Part shown: piece after piece, positions 10,990 through 22,400 of the stretch | Layout of the letters: each line of letters opens with the position of its first letter | Position numbering within the stretch: position 1 is the stretch's first letter | Source: Diadema setosum | Lineage: Eukaryota > Echinodermata > Echinoidea > Diadematoida > Diadematidae | Length of the DNA: 64,000 bases | Direction: 5' to 3' | Assembly (NCBI GenBank): GCA_033980235.1 | Contig: CM067069.1 | Coordinates: 17,247,650-17,311,649 of the forward strand | Translations under genes and position numbers: made by a program | The notes under the pieces: generated by a model | Database searches by the model: none | Told to the model about the DNA's origin: nothing | Seen by the model: only the letters and a program-made list of their open reading frames with translations

Positions 10990-13090
10990 GAAGCCGAGTT
11001 ATTGCAACTCGGCAAGTCGACTTGCTTGGATCAAGAAGACAAGATGACAAGTTGTTGAAACTCGGCAAGTCGACTCGTTTGGGACAAGAAGTCAAGATGA
11101 CAAGTTGTTGAAAATCGGCAAGTCGACTTGCTTGGGACAAGAAGTCAAGATGACAAGTTATTGAAACTCGGCAAGTCGACTTGTTTGGGACAAAAAGACA
11201 TGATAACGAGTTGTTGAAACTCGGAAAGTCGACTTGCTTTGGACAAGAAGTCAAGATGACAAGTTGTTGAAACTCGGCAAGTCGACTCGTTTGGGACAAG
11301 AAGTCAAGATGACAAGTTGTTGAAACTCGGCAAGTCGACTCGTTTGGAACAAGAAGACATGATAACGAGTTGTTGAAACTCGGAAAGTCGACTTGCTTGG
11401 GACAAGAAGTCAAGATAACAAGTTCTTGAAACTCGGCAAGTCGACTTGCTTGGGACAAGAAAGTCAAGATGACAAGTTGTTGAAAATCGGCAAGTCGACT
11501 TGCTTGGGACAAGAAGTCAAGATGACAAGTTATTGAAACTCGGCAAGTCGACTTGTTGGGACAAGAAGACATGATAACGAGTTGTTGAAACTCGGAAAGT
11601 GGACTTGCTTTGGACAAGAAGTCAAGATGACAAGTTGTTGAAACTCGGCAAGTCGACTCGTTTGGGACAAGAAGTCAAGATGACAAGTTGTTGAAACTCG
11701 GCAAGTCGACTCGTTTGGAACAAGAAGACATGATAACGAGTTGTTGAAACTCGGCAAGTCGACTTGCTTGGGACAAGAAGTCAAGATGACAAGTTGTTGA
11801 AACTCGGCAAGTCGACTTGCTTGGGACAAGAAGTCAAGATGACAAGTTGTTGAAACTCGGCAAGTCGACTCGTTAGGGACAAGAAGTCAAGATGACAAGT
11901 TGTTGAAAATCAGCAAGTCGACTTGCTTGGGACAAGAAGTCAAGATGACAAGTTATTGAAACTCGGCAAGTCGACTTGTTTGGGACAAGAAGACATGATA
12001 ACGAGTTGTTGAAACTCGGAAAGTCGACTTGCTTTGGACAAGAAGTCAAGATGACAAGTTGTTGAAACTCGGCAAGTCGACTCGTTTGGGACAAGAAGTC
12101 AAGATGACAAGTTGTTGAAACTCGGCAAGTCGACTCGTTTGGAACAAGAAGACATGATAACGAGTTGTTGAAACTCGGCAAGTCGACTTGCTTGGGACAA
12201 GAAGTCAAGATGAAGAGTTGTTGAAACTCGGCAAGTCGACTTGCTTGGGACAAGAAGTCAAGATGACAAGTTGTTGAAACTCGGCAAGTCGACTCGTTAG
12301 GGACAAGAAGTCAAGATGACAAGTTGTTGAAACTCGGCAAGTCGACTTGCTTGGGACAAGAAGTCAAGATGACAAGTTATTGAAACTCGGCAAGTCGACT
12401 CGTTTGGGACAAGAAGACATGATAACGAGTTGTTGAAACTCGGAAATTCGACTTGCTTTGCACAAGAAGTCGAGATGACAAGTTGTTGAAACTCGGCAAG
12501 TCGACTCGTTTGGGACAAGAAGTTAAGATGACAAGTTGTTGAAACTCGGCAAGTCGACTTGCTTTGGACAAGAAGTCAAGATGACAAGTTTTTTGAAACT
12601 CGGCAAGTCGATTTGCTTGTGCCAAGAAGATATGATAACGAGTTGTTGAAACTCGACAAATCGACTTGCTTGGGACAAGAAGTCAAGATGACAAGTTATT
12701 GAAACTCGGCAAATCGACTTGTTTGGGAAACAAATACATGATAACGAGTTGTTGAAACTCAGCAAGTCGACTCATTTTGGACAAAAAGACATGAAAATGA
12801 GTTATTGAAACTCGGAATGTCGACTTGCTTGGGACAAGACGTCAAATGACAAGTTGTTGAAACTCGGCAAGTCGACTTGTTTTGGACAAGAAGACATGAA
12901 AACGAGTTGTTGAAACTCGACAAGTCGACTTGTTTTGGACAAGAAGACAAAATGCCGAGTTGTCAAAACACGACAAGTCGACTTCTTTTGGAAAAGAAGA
13001 CAAATTGGTTAGTTAGTGGAACAGAAAAGTCGACTTGTTGCGGACAAAAAGTCAACGAGTGGTTGGAATTTGTTTAGGACAGAAATCAAG
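10990..13090 (-). repeat. Left arm: 53-bp tandem array, ~40 units
   Basis: The unit reads GACAAGTTGTTGAAACTCGG, CAAGTCGACT(T/C)G, a GGGACAAGAAG segment and TCAAGAT. It is the reverse complement of the right-arm unit. Two main variants alternate, giving stretches of 106-bp periodicity, and a 424-bp (8-unit) block repeats, marked by CGTTAGGGACAAG at about 11,872 and 12,296. Units become increasingly divergent toward the inner end (12,640-13,090). Most units contain a SalI site (GTCGAC) within CAAGTCGACTTG, a 12-bp palindrome. Confidence 0.95.
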
Positions 13091-13115
13091 GTGACAAGTT
13101 GTTTTTTGACATTTG

Positions 13116-13655
13116 GGGTCTAGGAACACCATACCCCCTGGAAAACTACCCTCCGGATAACTGCCACTTGGATAATTTTCCCTCAGGACAATTCCCCCCT
13201 AGGGCAACTACCTGTCGGACAACTAACCCCATAGGGCAATTACCCTCCAGGGCAATTACCCTCTAGGACAACTACCCCCTAGGACAACTACCTCCTGGAC
13301 AACTATCCTCCTAGGGCAATCACCCCTCTGGGCGATTCCCCCTTAGGACAACTACCCCATGGATAACCACCCCCAGGATGACTACCCTTGGATAACTTCC
13401 CCTAGGATAACTACCCCCAGATAACTACCCCCGCAGATATCTACCTCTTGGATAACTACCCCCGGATAACTACCACCAGATAACTACCCCCGGACAGCTA
13501 CCCCTGGACAATTCCCCCTGATTACTACCCCTGGATAACTACCCCCTGGATAACTACTCCCCGGATAACTACCCCCCCCCCCCCCGATAACTACCCATGG
13601 ATAACTACCCCCCCCCCCCCCCCGATAACTACCCCCGGATAATTATAGTCTAGCA
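13116..13655. repeat. Minisatellite of GGATAACTACCCCC-type units
   Basis: About thirty copies of a 13-18-bp unit run through GGACAACTACCCCCTA, GGGCAATTACCCTC and GGATAACTACCCC, drifting from the first form to the last from left to right, with poly-C expansions near 13,570 and 13,610. The gradient suggests local slippage spreading one variant. A similar GGACAATTACCCC motif bounds an inverted repeat at 59,027-59,174. Confidence 0.9.
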
Positions 13656-15225
13656 GCCAGAAAGGGTCCCCGTGCACCCCCCCCCCCCCTAAAACAAAAT
13701 TCTACGATATGTTCGAAGATCGTCAGAACCTGTATTTTCCGAATCCGGTTGTCGCCAGTGGAAAAAAAGGTTGCGCGCGCGTCTAAGTTGCATATTTCTA
13801 AGATGGCCGCCGCCCGTTGCTAGGAGACGGATTATTTTTGAATAACTTTAGTTAGGAATAACAAATTACCATAAAAAGGGTATCATTTTGAAGAGAATTA
13901 AATTTCCTACAAGCTGATACCCCATTTGATGGGATAAATAGATGTTGTCATGAAATATTAAGGAAGGAATTATGTTTTTTAGCATTTTTCTAAAAAGATA
14001 CGGAATTTGGTTATAATGTTCTTTTCCATACATTTAATATGCATTTACAAATAACATTTGAATTTTCCTATAATTATCCCACAAACATAGCTATTATCAT
14101 GTGAAAACGGCTTTCCAATACATCAATTCCTTTAAAAGTTACACGACATTAAAGGGAATATGGTTCAATAGGTTTTACAGCAATATCTAAGGGTTATAAT
14201 GTCTCCGCGCGCAATTGCGTAGGTTCTGTATGTGGGGTTTGTTGTAGATCACTGCTATCTATTGATCAAATCTCATCGAAATCGGCGAAGAAAGAAAGAA
14301 AAATTACACTTTCTATTCCTTATATGAAATAAAAATGTTTTTTTTTTTCTATTCTGTGTTACCAAACTCAATCCATTCAGCTTCCCATATGAGCAGCTTA
14401 TTGTCTTTTTGGATTCCCTCCAAGAACGTGAAATTAATCACAACTTATCTGATATTAAAAAGTTAAAGAAAAAACATTTACGTGACAGTTTCCTCTTATT
14501 GGAAGATTAAAGTGAAAAAAAGAAGAATCTTATGCTAAAAGCCCTAAGAAAAAAAAAATTGTTAAATGGCCTTTCAGAGTTTGAAATGAAACAAGGCTAT
14601 CTTATTTTTTTCATAACAAAATGAAGGGAAGTATCTGTGTAGTTCATGTCGGCCCATACTGGGTTACATCATAAATTCTTCAGAAATGGTCCCCGTGCAC
14701 CCCCCCCCCCCCAAAAAAAAAATCTACGATAGGTCAAAGGTCAAAGATCAAGTGAAATACATGCTCTCCTATTCATCCAATTAAACCTAGGTCAAGGAAG
14801 GTGACCATTCAACACATTTGTGGCAAACATGCCATTATAATATTTTGCCAATTTTGTGAAAATGTAATCACACATTGTCCACATGTACTATAGACTATTA
14901 GGAGAATCATGCATTATGGCGGAGGCATACCAGTCGTCATAGCGACATTTCTAGTTTAATATTACAACGAAGATTACGACTATTATTAGCAGTTGGTAAT
15001 TAAGTGGTGTACGAAGACTAACTCAAACAATACATCATTATATGAGTGGCTATAATGTACAATTGATAAAAACCCAATAAATCTGTTTTTGTTTTTTTCA
15101 AGTTATACAGTGCGTATCAAAAAAAGGTAATCCAACTTTGGCGGGCTACTACTTTACAATTGTCAGCTACGGAGAGCTTAATGTTTTAATTCTAATGATA
15201 TCACAAACCATCGAAAGCTATGCTG
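13656..15225. other. Foldback interior, left part: repeat fragments
   Basis: GGTCCCCGTGCACCCCCC occurs twice (about 13,665 and 14,689), each followed by an A-rich stretch and TCTACGATA, so these are two copies of one dispersed segment about 1 kb apart. AGATGGCCGCCGCC is at about 13,801. ACATGCTCTCCTATTCATCC with the adjoining AATTAAACCTAGG (from 14,760) is matched inverted at 16,363-16,413. A mariner-like end, TACAGTGCGTATCAAAAAAA, starts near 15,107, but I found no partner end. Confidence 0.6.
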
Positions 15226-16362
15226 CCGGCTGAAAGCAATAACAAATTTACTTCTTGTATATTATAGAAAGAATGACCAAGCGAAAGTAACAAGATTAAT
15301 GCTCTGTTACTGGGAATTTGAAAACAATAATGACATTGTTTACATTCCTGTTGTGTCGTTGGTTGTTGGCGTGTTTCCTTTCAAAGAGTGAAAGTAGTAG
15401 TAGGTTAATAGATGTCGGCGTTAAAGCTTGTACAATATAACAATTTTGGTCAGAGTTTATTATTCCGAAGGTTAATTTTTTTTCCCCAAAGGTTCGTTAT
15501 TCCGGAGGTTCGTCATGATATAGATAAACGGGCCCAAATTAGTTATTGCTGAAAGCAATAACAAATTTACTTCTTGTATATTATAGAAAGAAAGGCCACG
15601 CGAAAGTAACAAGATTAAATGCCCTGTTACTGGGAATTTGAAAACGATATTGACATTGTTTCCATTCCTGTTGTGTCGTTGGTTGTTGGCGTGTTTCCTT
15701 TCAAAGAGTGAAAGTAGTAATATAGTAGGTTAAAGGTCCTGTTTACCTTTGGGAGCAGTGATTTGAAAAATTTTCAAGATATCACATTGATGCATATGTG
15801 TAGGTCTGTTGTATCACAAAAACATCCTACCAAATAAAATTTTCGCAATAAAGCCTAAAATAAAAGGACATCTCAGTATTTTTCTTAATAAACCATAACT
15901 GTACACGGTTTAGTCTGGAAACATTTTTATTATACCTATTGTTCACATTTTGAGTATTTAATAATACGTAACATGGATTATAAGGATTCAAATTTTTACA
16001 GTGGTTGTTTCTATCCCTAACTCACATTTTAGAACTATTTTAAAGCACTAATGCTGGGTTTTTGTTTCATGTGCAAATGGTAAATTATGCTTTTAATAGA
16101 TGTCGGCGTTAAAGCTTGTACAATATAACAATATTGGTTACAGTTTATTATTCCGAAGGTTCATTTTTTTTCCCAAAGGTTCGTTATTTCGGTGATTCGT
16201 CATGATATAGATAAACGGGCCCAAATTTGTTATTGCTGAAAGCAATAACAAATTTACTTGTTGTATATTATAGAAAGAAAGGCCACGCGAAAGCAACAAG
16301 ATTAAATGCCCTGTTACTGGGAATTTGAAAACGATAATGACATTGTTTCCATTCAAAATTCA
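15226..16362. repeat. Three direct copies of a ~320-bp segment
   Basis: Copies containing GCAATAACAAATTTACTTCT, TGTATATTATAGAAAGAA and CTGTTACTGGGAATTTGAAA begin at about 15,235, 15,552 and 16,243. The linking piece with GATGTCGGCGTTAAAGCTTG and ATTCCGAAGGTT occurs at about 15,412 and 16,099. The copy-2/copy-3 junction is interrupted by the MITE at 15,734-16,092; copy 1/2 gives the uninterrupted sequence. The TTCCGAAGG segments link this block to the repeat at 3450-3780. Confidence 0.85.
15734..16092. mobile_element. TTAA-flanked MITE (piggyBac-like), copy 1, 359 bp
   Basis: The flanks are TTAA at 15,730-15,733 and 16,093-16,096. The homologous empty site in the neighbouring direct repeat (about 15,402-15,416, GTAGGTTAATAGATG) shows precise insertion at one TTAA. 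The ends are imperfect inverted repeats: AGGTCCTGTTTACCTTTGG and, read inward from the right, AAGCATAATTTACCATTTG. A second copy in the other orientation lies at 33,630-34,008. No coding capacity. TTAA duplication is characteristic of piggyBac and also Kolobok; the superfamily is not settled by the ends alone. Confidence 0.9.
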
Positions 16363-16429
16363 AAATGGTCACCTTCCTTGACCTAGGTCTAATTGGATGA
16401 ATAGGAGAGCATGTATTTGGGGATTTTAG

Positions 16430-17312
16430 GACTTTAACTTGACTTTGGCCCTTTCATAAGTTTATGCATTAAGTAATTTTCAAGGTATGGAGAAAAAGTG
16501 CAATTTTGTATTGTGTAGAAAATTGTTACCATTTTCATCTGGCCTTTGACCCTAAAATTCATAAGAGAATCACTGTCAGGCAGAACATGCATAAACATGT
16601 ACTAAGTTTCAAGATGCCATGAGCCACTTCCGAGACATGGAGGAAGAAGCAAGTTCAGCACTTTCTCTTGATCTTTGATCTTTGACCTTTTTGGCAAAAA
16701 AAAAAAAGAAATTGCCAGAGAATTTCTATTTTGGGTTATACATGTATACACCAAGTTTAAAAAAAAAGTCCTGCTGGCATTGCATAAATATGAGGGAAAT
16801 AGTAAAATTTTGAAGTGTTGCCCTTGACCTTTGACCCCATGAACCCCAAATTCCCTAGATAATCACTTCCAGTCAGTACATGCATAATATATACTATGTT
16901 CCATGAAGATACCTTGAACAATATCCAAGATACAGAGAAAAAAAGTAAAATTATAACATTTTCACTTGACCTTTTCACATTTGACCTTAACCTTATCACC
17001 CCAAACTTTTACCAGTGAATTTTAATTGGGTAATACCTGTATACACTAAGTTTCAAGAAAATATCTTTAGGCATTGCAGAGATATGAGGGAAATAGTGAA
17101 ATTTTAAGCATTTGACCTCGACCTTTTGACTTTTGACCTTGAGCATGTGCACCCAAAAGTTAATAGGCAGAATTTCACCCCCAATACACATGCATGCCAA
17201 ATTTCAGGGGGGGGGGTTGTTATGCTGTCCGCAAAATTCATTACGGACGGAGAGAAGGACGGACGGAAGGACGGACAACCCGAAAACATAATGCCTCCGG
17301 CACCACTTCTTG
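16430..17312. repeat. TTGACCTTTGACC-rich tandem repeat, ~150-bp units
   Basis: Units contain (C/T)TTGACCTTTGACC, a CCCAAA/CCCTAAA segment, a TGCATAxACATGTACTAAGTT-like segment and GAGATATGAGGGAAATAGTGAAA. The array ends in GGACGGA repeats, ATAATGCCTCCGGC and GGCGGAGGCATAC. The same family forms 28,990-29,158 plus 31,268-31,990, ending in the same GGACGGA, CCCTCCGGC and GGCGGC series. It is a dispersed repeat with an internal tandem structure. Confidence 0.8.
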
Positions 17313-19400
17313 GCGGAGGCATACAAAAGAATCTAGATTACATAGGTGAAGTAATCTTTGAAGATATGTAAATATTAATATGTACGGTATTGAAACTGTC
17401 GTGTTGGTTATCCTTATGGTACGTTACCACTCTCGTGGAATTCACTAAGCTGGGTCCACTCTCTCGATTCGCCCGAAATCGTGGTCTTACTCGGGGACTA
17501 ATCGTGCTGATCATCAGATAATCAAATCTTGATGTCAGTCAAAGACATTGTGTTGATCGTAGTAATTTTTCGAACAGTCCAATAATTCTACGATCAACAC
17601 GATTACCACTATAGACCTCAAGCTGTGATAAGCCATGATAAGATCACGACGGTCACTCGTAGACTAAGAATCGATTTGTGGTAGATAGTATACATGTGAT
17701 TAGCATATCGAGACTCGCGACAAAATGGCAACGTAGTGAAAGTGTTTAACGTGCAATGTCAATAATCTTTTGGGTATCGATAATGCACATTTATAGTTAC
17801 TCTATCTAAAAAGGACCAGCGGACGAGTAGGGCATGGATATCTGAAAACATTGGATGGTTTATTTAATTCATGCATGAGTTAAAATGTTATTCCAGCGGA
17901 ACTTACATGCGCTCTAAAAGTGGATTGCATGTCAGATGCGCCTATAGCAGATACACTTCAAATCATTTTAGCAACTAATTTCTGTGGAAAACATGAAAAT
18001 ATTGTATTCGTTGTGGTTAAACATTTACACTCTGAATATGTCTATAATGTTTAACACATTAGTCATACACATACATCCTTGAACACAAACACACACAACA
18101 CAAAAGTATACAAACCTGCATAAAAAACGTGATACATATATATATATATTTATATATAGATATACATATATTATATATGGGTGAAAACGTTGAACGATGT
18201 ACAATTGGGCAAATCAGGGGTCAAAATTAAAACATGTGACTCATTGATATAGATACACCTCAGTGAAATGTCATTATTGTCAGCTTTCTTGCACACCCAA
18301 TTATACTGGGATATCTCCAAGGGTGTTGTTTTTATTCAAGGTTAAATAGAACTGTGACATAATGGCGAACGTCTCTGACTAAAATAAACATCGTTTTAGT
18401 GAAAATTCAAATGAAGGGTGAAAAAAAAAACATTGAAATGAAGATAGTTTAATCTTGTTCATACTTTCGAAGACGGTGTTAATTTGTTCCTAAAATATTG
18501 TTTACCTCCTGTGAAGTTTACAAAAGCTAATACACATGGAAGTTAAAGAAAAAGTGGAGTTTTTGTCATTTAAGCAGAGATTTTCATATTCTTATCTTCA
18601 CTTTCATCTCATTTGAACAAAACATGTAGCAGGGGTCTCATTTGTTTAAATGTTAATGTTCAGTAGATACTAATTATGAATTTAGTGCATTTCGTTTGAT
18701 CAAATCACCATAAAAGCCCTATACAGACGCTGGAAGTAAGTCATGTTTTGATCAGAGACGTTCTGGTTTCACTCATAGACGTTCCTCAGACATAGGCAAT
18801 ACAAATGATGTCCTTTGATCCATATTTAAGAGTTTTGTGAGCAAACAACATTTTCCTTTATTAAACACATGTTAATCTTTTGTCAACAATTCAGAATGGT
18901 AATTTCAACTTGAATTATTTTTCATACTAACTGATTGTAACTACGAATCTCCAAATTGTAAGAGGAATTTCGATTTCTGCACCAAAAATCAACAACAAGC
19001 CTGTTCTTGATATATTATTCAGATCTTACAACACCTTTTAATGACAGACAACAAAATTACATGAAAAATTTGCATTTTCAACTACTTTACCTAATTACTC
19101 ATTTATATCAGAGACATTTGCTTTTCCATCAGGGACGTTTCGGCTGTAAGTTATCACTAAAATTAAACATCAAACTCCCTATTTTAAAAGATGCTTGCAA
19201 CTGGACATTCCACATTCACTGAGAAATCATTTACCTAGGCCTAAATGTCGAGAATTGTTTTTGTTTATGATGACCATTACTTTTCATTTTACCTTCAGGT
19301 GTATTATGCAGGTGTGCCCACACGCTATCAATTTTGTATATGTTTACTTTCTATTGTAGTCCAAATCTATAACAAAGGTAAACACAAATTTATTGATACT
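17313..19400. other. Foldback interior, right part: no gene seen
   Basis: A hairpin with arms TGTTGATCGTAG and CTACGATCAACA lies at about 17,552-17,602. A (TA)n run lies at about 18,137-18,177. Nothing resembling a transposase or other protein domain was found. Confidence 0.5.
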
Positions 19401-19407
19401 AATTTAA

Positions 19408-22400
19408 TTTCCGAGTTTCAACAACTTGTCATCTTGACTTCTTGTCCCAAACGAGTCGGCTTGCCGAGTTTCAACAACTCGTTATCATGTCTTCTTTTCC
19501 CAAACAAGTCGACTTGCCGAGTTTCAACAACTTGTCATCTTGACTTCTTGTCCAAAGCAAGTCGACTTTCCGAGTTTCAACAACTTGTCATCTTGACTTC
19601 TTGTCCCAAACGAGTCGACTTGCCGAGTTTCAACAACTTGTCATCTTGACTTCTTGTCCAAAGCAAGACGACTTTCCGAGTTTCAACAACTCGTTATCAT
19701 GTCTTCTTGTCCCAAACGAGTCGACTTGCCGAGTTTCAACAACTTGTCATCTTGACTTCTTGTCCCAAACGAGTCGACTTGCCGAGTTTCAACAACGTGT
19801 CATCTTGACTTCTTGTCCAAAGCAAGTCGAATTGCCGCGTTTCAACAACTTGTCATCTTGACTTCTTGTCCCAAACGAGTCGACTTGCCGAGTTTCAACA
19901 ACTTGTCATCTTGACTTCGTGTCCCAAACGAGTCGACTTGCCGAGTTTCAACAACTTTTCATCTTGACTTCTTGTCCAAAGCAAGTCGACTTTCCGAGTT
20001 TCAACAACTCGTTATCATGTCTTCTTGTCCTAAACGAGTCGACTTGCCGAGTTTCAAAAACTTGTCATCTTGACTTCTTGTCCAAAGCAAGACGACTTTC
20101 CGAGTTTCAACAACTTGTCATCATCTTGACTTCTTGTCCCAAACGAGTCGACTTGCCGAGTTTCAACAACTTGTCATCTTGACTTCTTCTCCAAAGCAAG
20201 TCGACTTTCCGAGTTTCAACAACTCGTTATCATGTCTTCTTGTCCCAAACGAGTCGACTTGCCGAGTTTCAACAACTTGTCATCTTGACTTCTTGTCCCA
20301 AACGAGTCGACTTGCCGAGTTTCAACAACTTGTCATCTTGACTTCCTGTCCAAAGCAAGTCGACTTTCCGAGTTTCAACAACTCGTTATCATGTCTTCTT
20401 GTCCCAAACGAGTCGACTTGCCGAGTTTCAACAACTTGTCATTTGACGTCTTGTCCCAAGCAAGTCGACATTCCGAGTTTCAATAACTCATTTTCATGTC
20501 TTTTTGTCCAAAATGAGTCGACTTGCTGAGTTTCAACAACTCGTTATCATGTATTTGTTTCCCAAACAAGTCGATTTGCCGAGTTTCAATAACTTGTCAT
20601 CTTGACTTCTTGTCCCAAGCAAGTCGATTTGTCGAGTTTCAACAACTCGTTATCATATCTTCTTGGCACAAGCAAGTCGACTTGCCGAGTTTCAAAAACT
20701 TGTCATCATGACTTCTTGTCCAAAGCAAGTCGACTTGCCGAGTTTCAACAACTTGTCATCTTCACTTCTTGTCCCAAACGAGTCGACTTGCCGAGTTTCA
20801 ACAACTTGTCATCTTGACTTCTTGTCCAAAGCAAATCCACTTTCCGAGTTTCAACAACTTGTCATCTTGACTTCTTGTCCCAAACGAGTCGACTTGCCGA
20901 GTTTCAACAACTTGTCATCTTGACTTCTTGTCCAAAGCAAGTCGACTTTCCGAGTTTCAACAACTCGTTATCGTGTCTTCTTGTCCCAAACGAGTCGACT
21001 TGCCGAGTTTCAACAACTTGTCATCTTGACTTCTTGTCCCAAACGAGTCGACTTGCCGAGTTTCAACAACTTGTCATCTTGACTTCTTGTCCCAAACGAG
21101 TTGACTTGCCGAGTTTCAACAACTTGTCATCTTGACTTCTTGTCCAAAGCAAGTCGATTTTACGAGTTTCAACAACTCGTTATCATGTCTTCTTGTCCCA
21201 AACGAGTCGACTTGCCGAGTTTCAACAACTTGTCATCTTGACTTCTTGTCCCAAACGAGTCGACTTGCCGAGTTTCAACAACTTGTCATCTTGACTTCTT
21301 GTCCAAAGCAAGTCGACTTTTTGAGTTTCAACAACTCGTTATCATGTCTTCTTGTCCCAAACGAGTCGACTTGCCGAGTTTCAACAACTTGTCATCTTGC
21401 CTTCTTGTCCAAAGCAAATCGACTTTCCGATTTTCAACAACTCGTTATCATGTCTTCTTGTCCCAAACGAGTAGACTTGCCGAGTTTCAACAACTTGTCA
21501 TCTTGATTTCTTGTCCAAAGCAAGTCGACTTTCCGAGTTTCAACAACTCGTTATCATGTCTTCTTGTCCCAAACGAGCCGACTTGCCGAGTTTCAACAAC
21601 TTGTCATCTTGACTTCTTGTCCAAAGCAAGTCGACTTTCCGAGTTTCAACAACTTGTCATCTTGACTTCTTGTCCCAAACGAGTCGGCTTGCCGAGTTTC
21701 AACAACTCGTTATCATGTCTTCTTTTCCCAAACAAGTCGACTTGCCGAGTTTCAACAACTTGTCATCTTGACTTCTTGTCCAAAGCAAGTCGACTTTCCG
21801 AGTTTCAACAACTTGTCATCTTGACTTCTTGTCCCAAACGAGTCGACTTGCCGAGTTTCAACAACTTGTCATCTTGACTTCTTGTCCAAAGCAAGACGAC
21901 TTTCCGAGTTTCAACAACTCGTTATCATGTCTTCTTGTCCCAAACGAGTCGACTTGCCGAGTTTCAACAACTTGTCATCTTGACTTCTTGTCCCAAACGA
22001 GTCGACTTGCCGAGTTTCAACAACGTGTCATCTTGACTTCTTGTCCAAAGCAAGTCGAATTGCCGCGTTTCAACAACTTGTCATCTTGACTTCTTGTCCC
22101 AAACGAGTCGACTTGCCGAGTTTCAACAACTTGTCATCTTGACTTCGTGTCCCAAACGAGTCGACTTGCCGAGTTTCAACAACTTGTCATCTTGACTTCT
22201 TGTCCAAAGCAAGTCGACTTTCCGAGTTTCAACAACTCGTTATCATGTCTTCTTGTCCTAAACGAGTCGACTTGCCGAGTTTCAAAAACTTGTCATCTTG
22301 ACTTCTTGTCCAAAGCAAGACGACTTTCCGAGTTTCAACAACTTGTCATCATCTTGACTTCTTGTCCCAAACGAGTCGACTTGCCGAGTTTCAACAACTT

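Noticed and set aside
15107..15127. Complete mariner element from a CAGTGCGTATCAAAAAAA end
   Set aside because: No matching inverted end or transposase within reach; kept only as a note.
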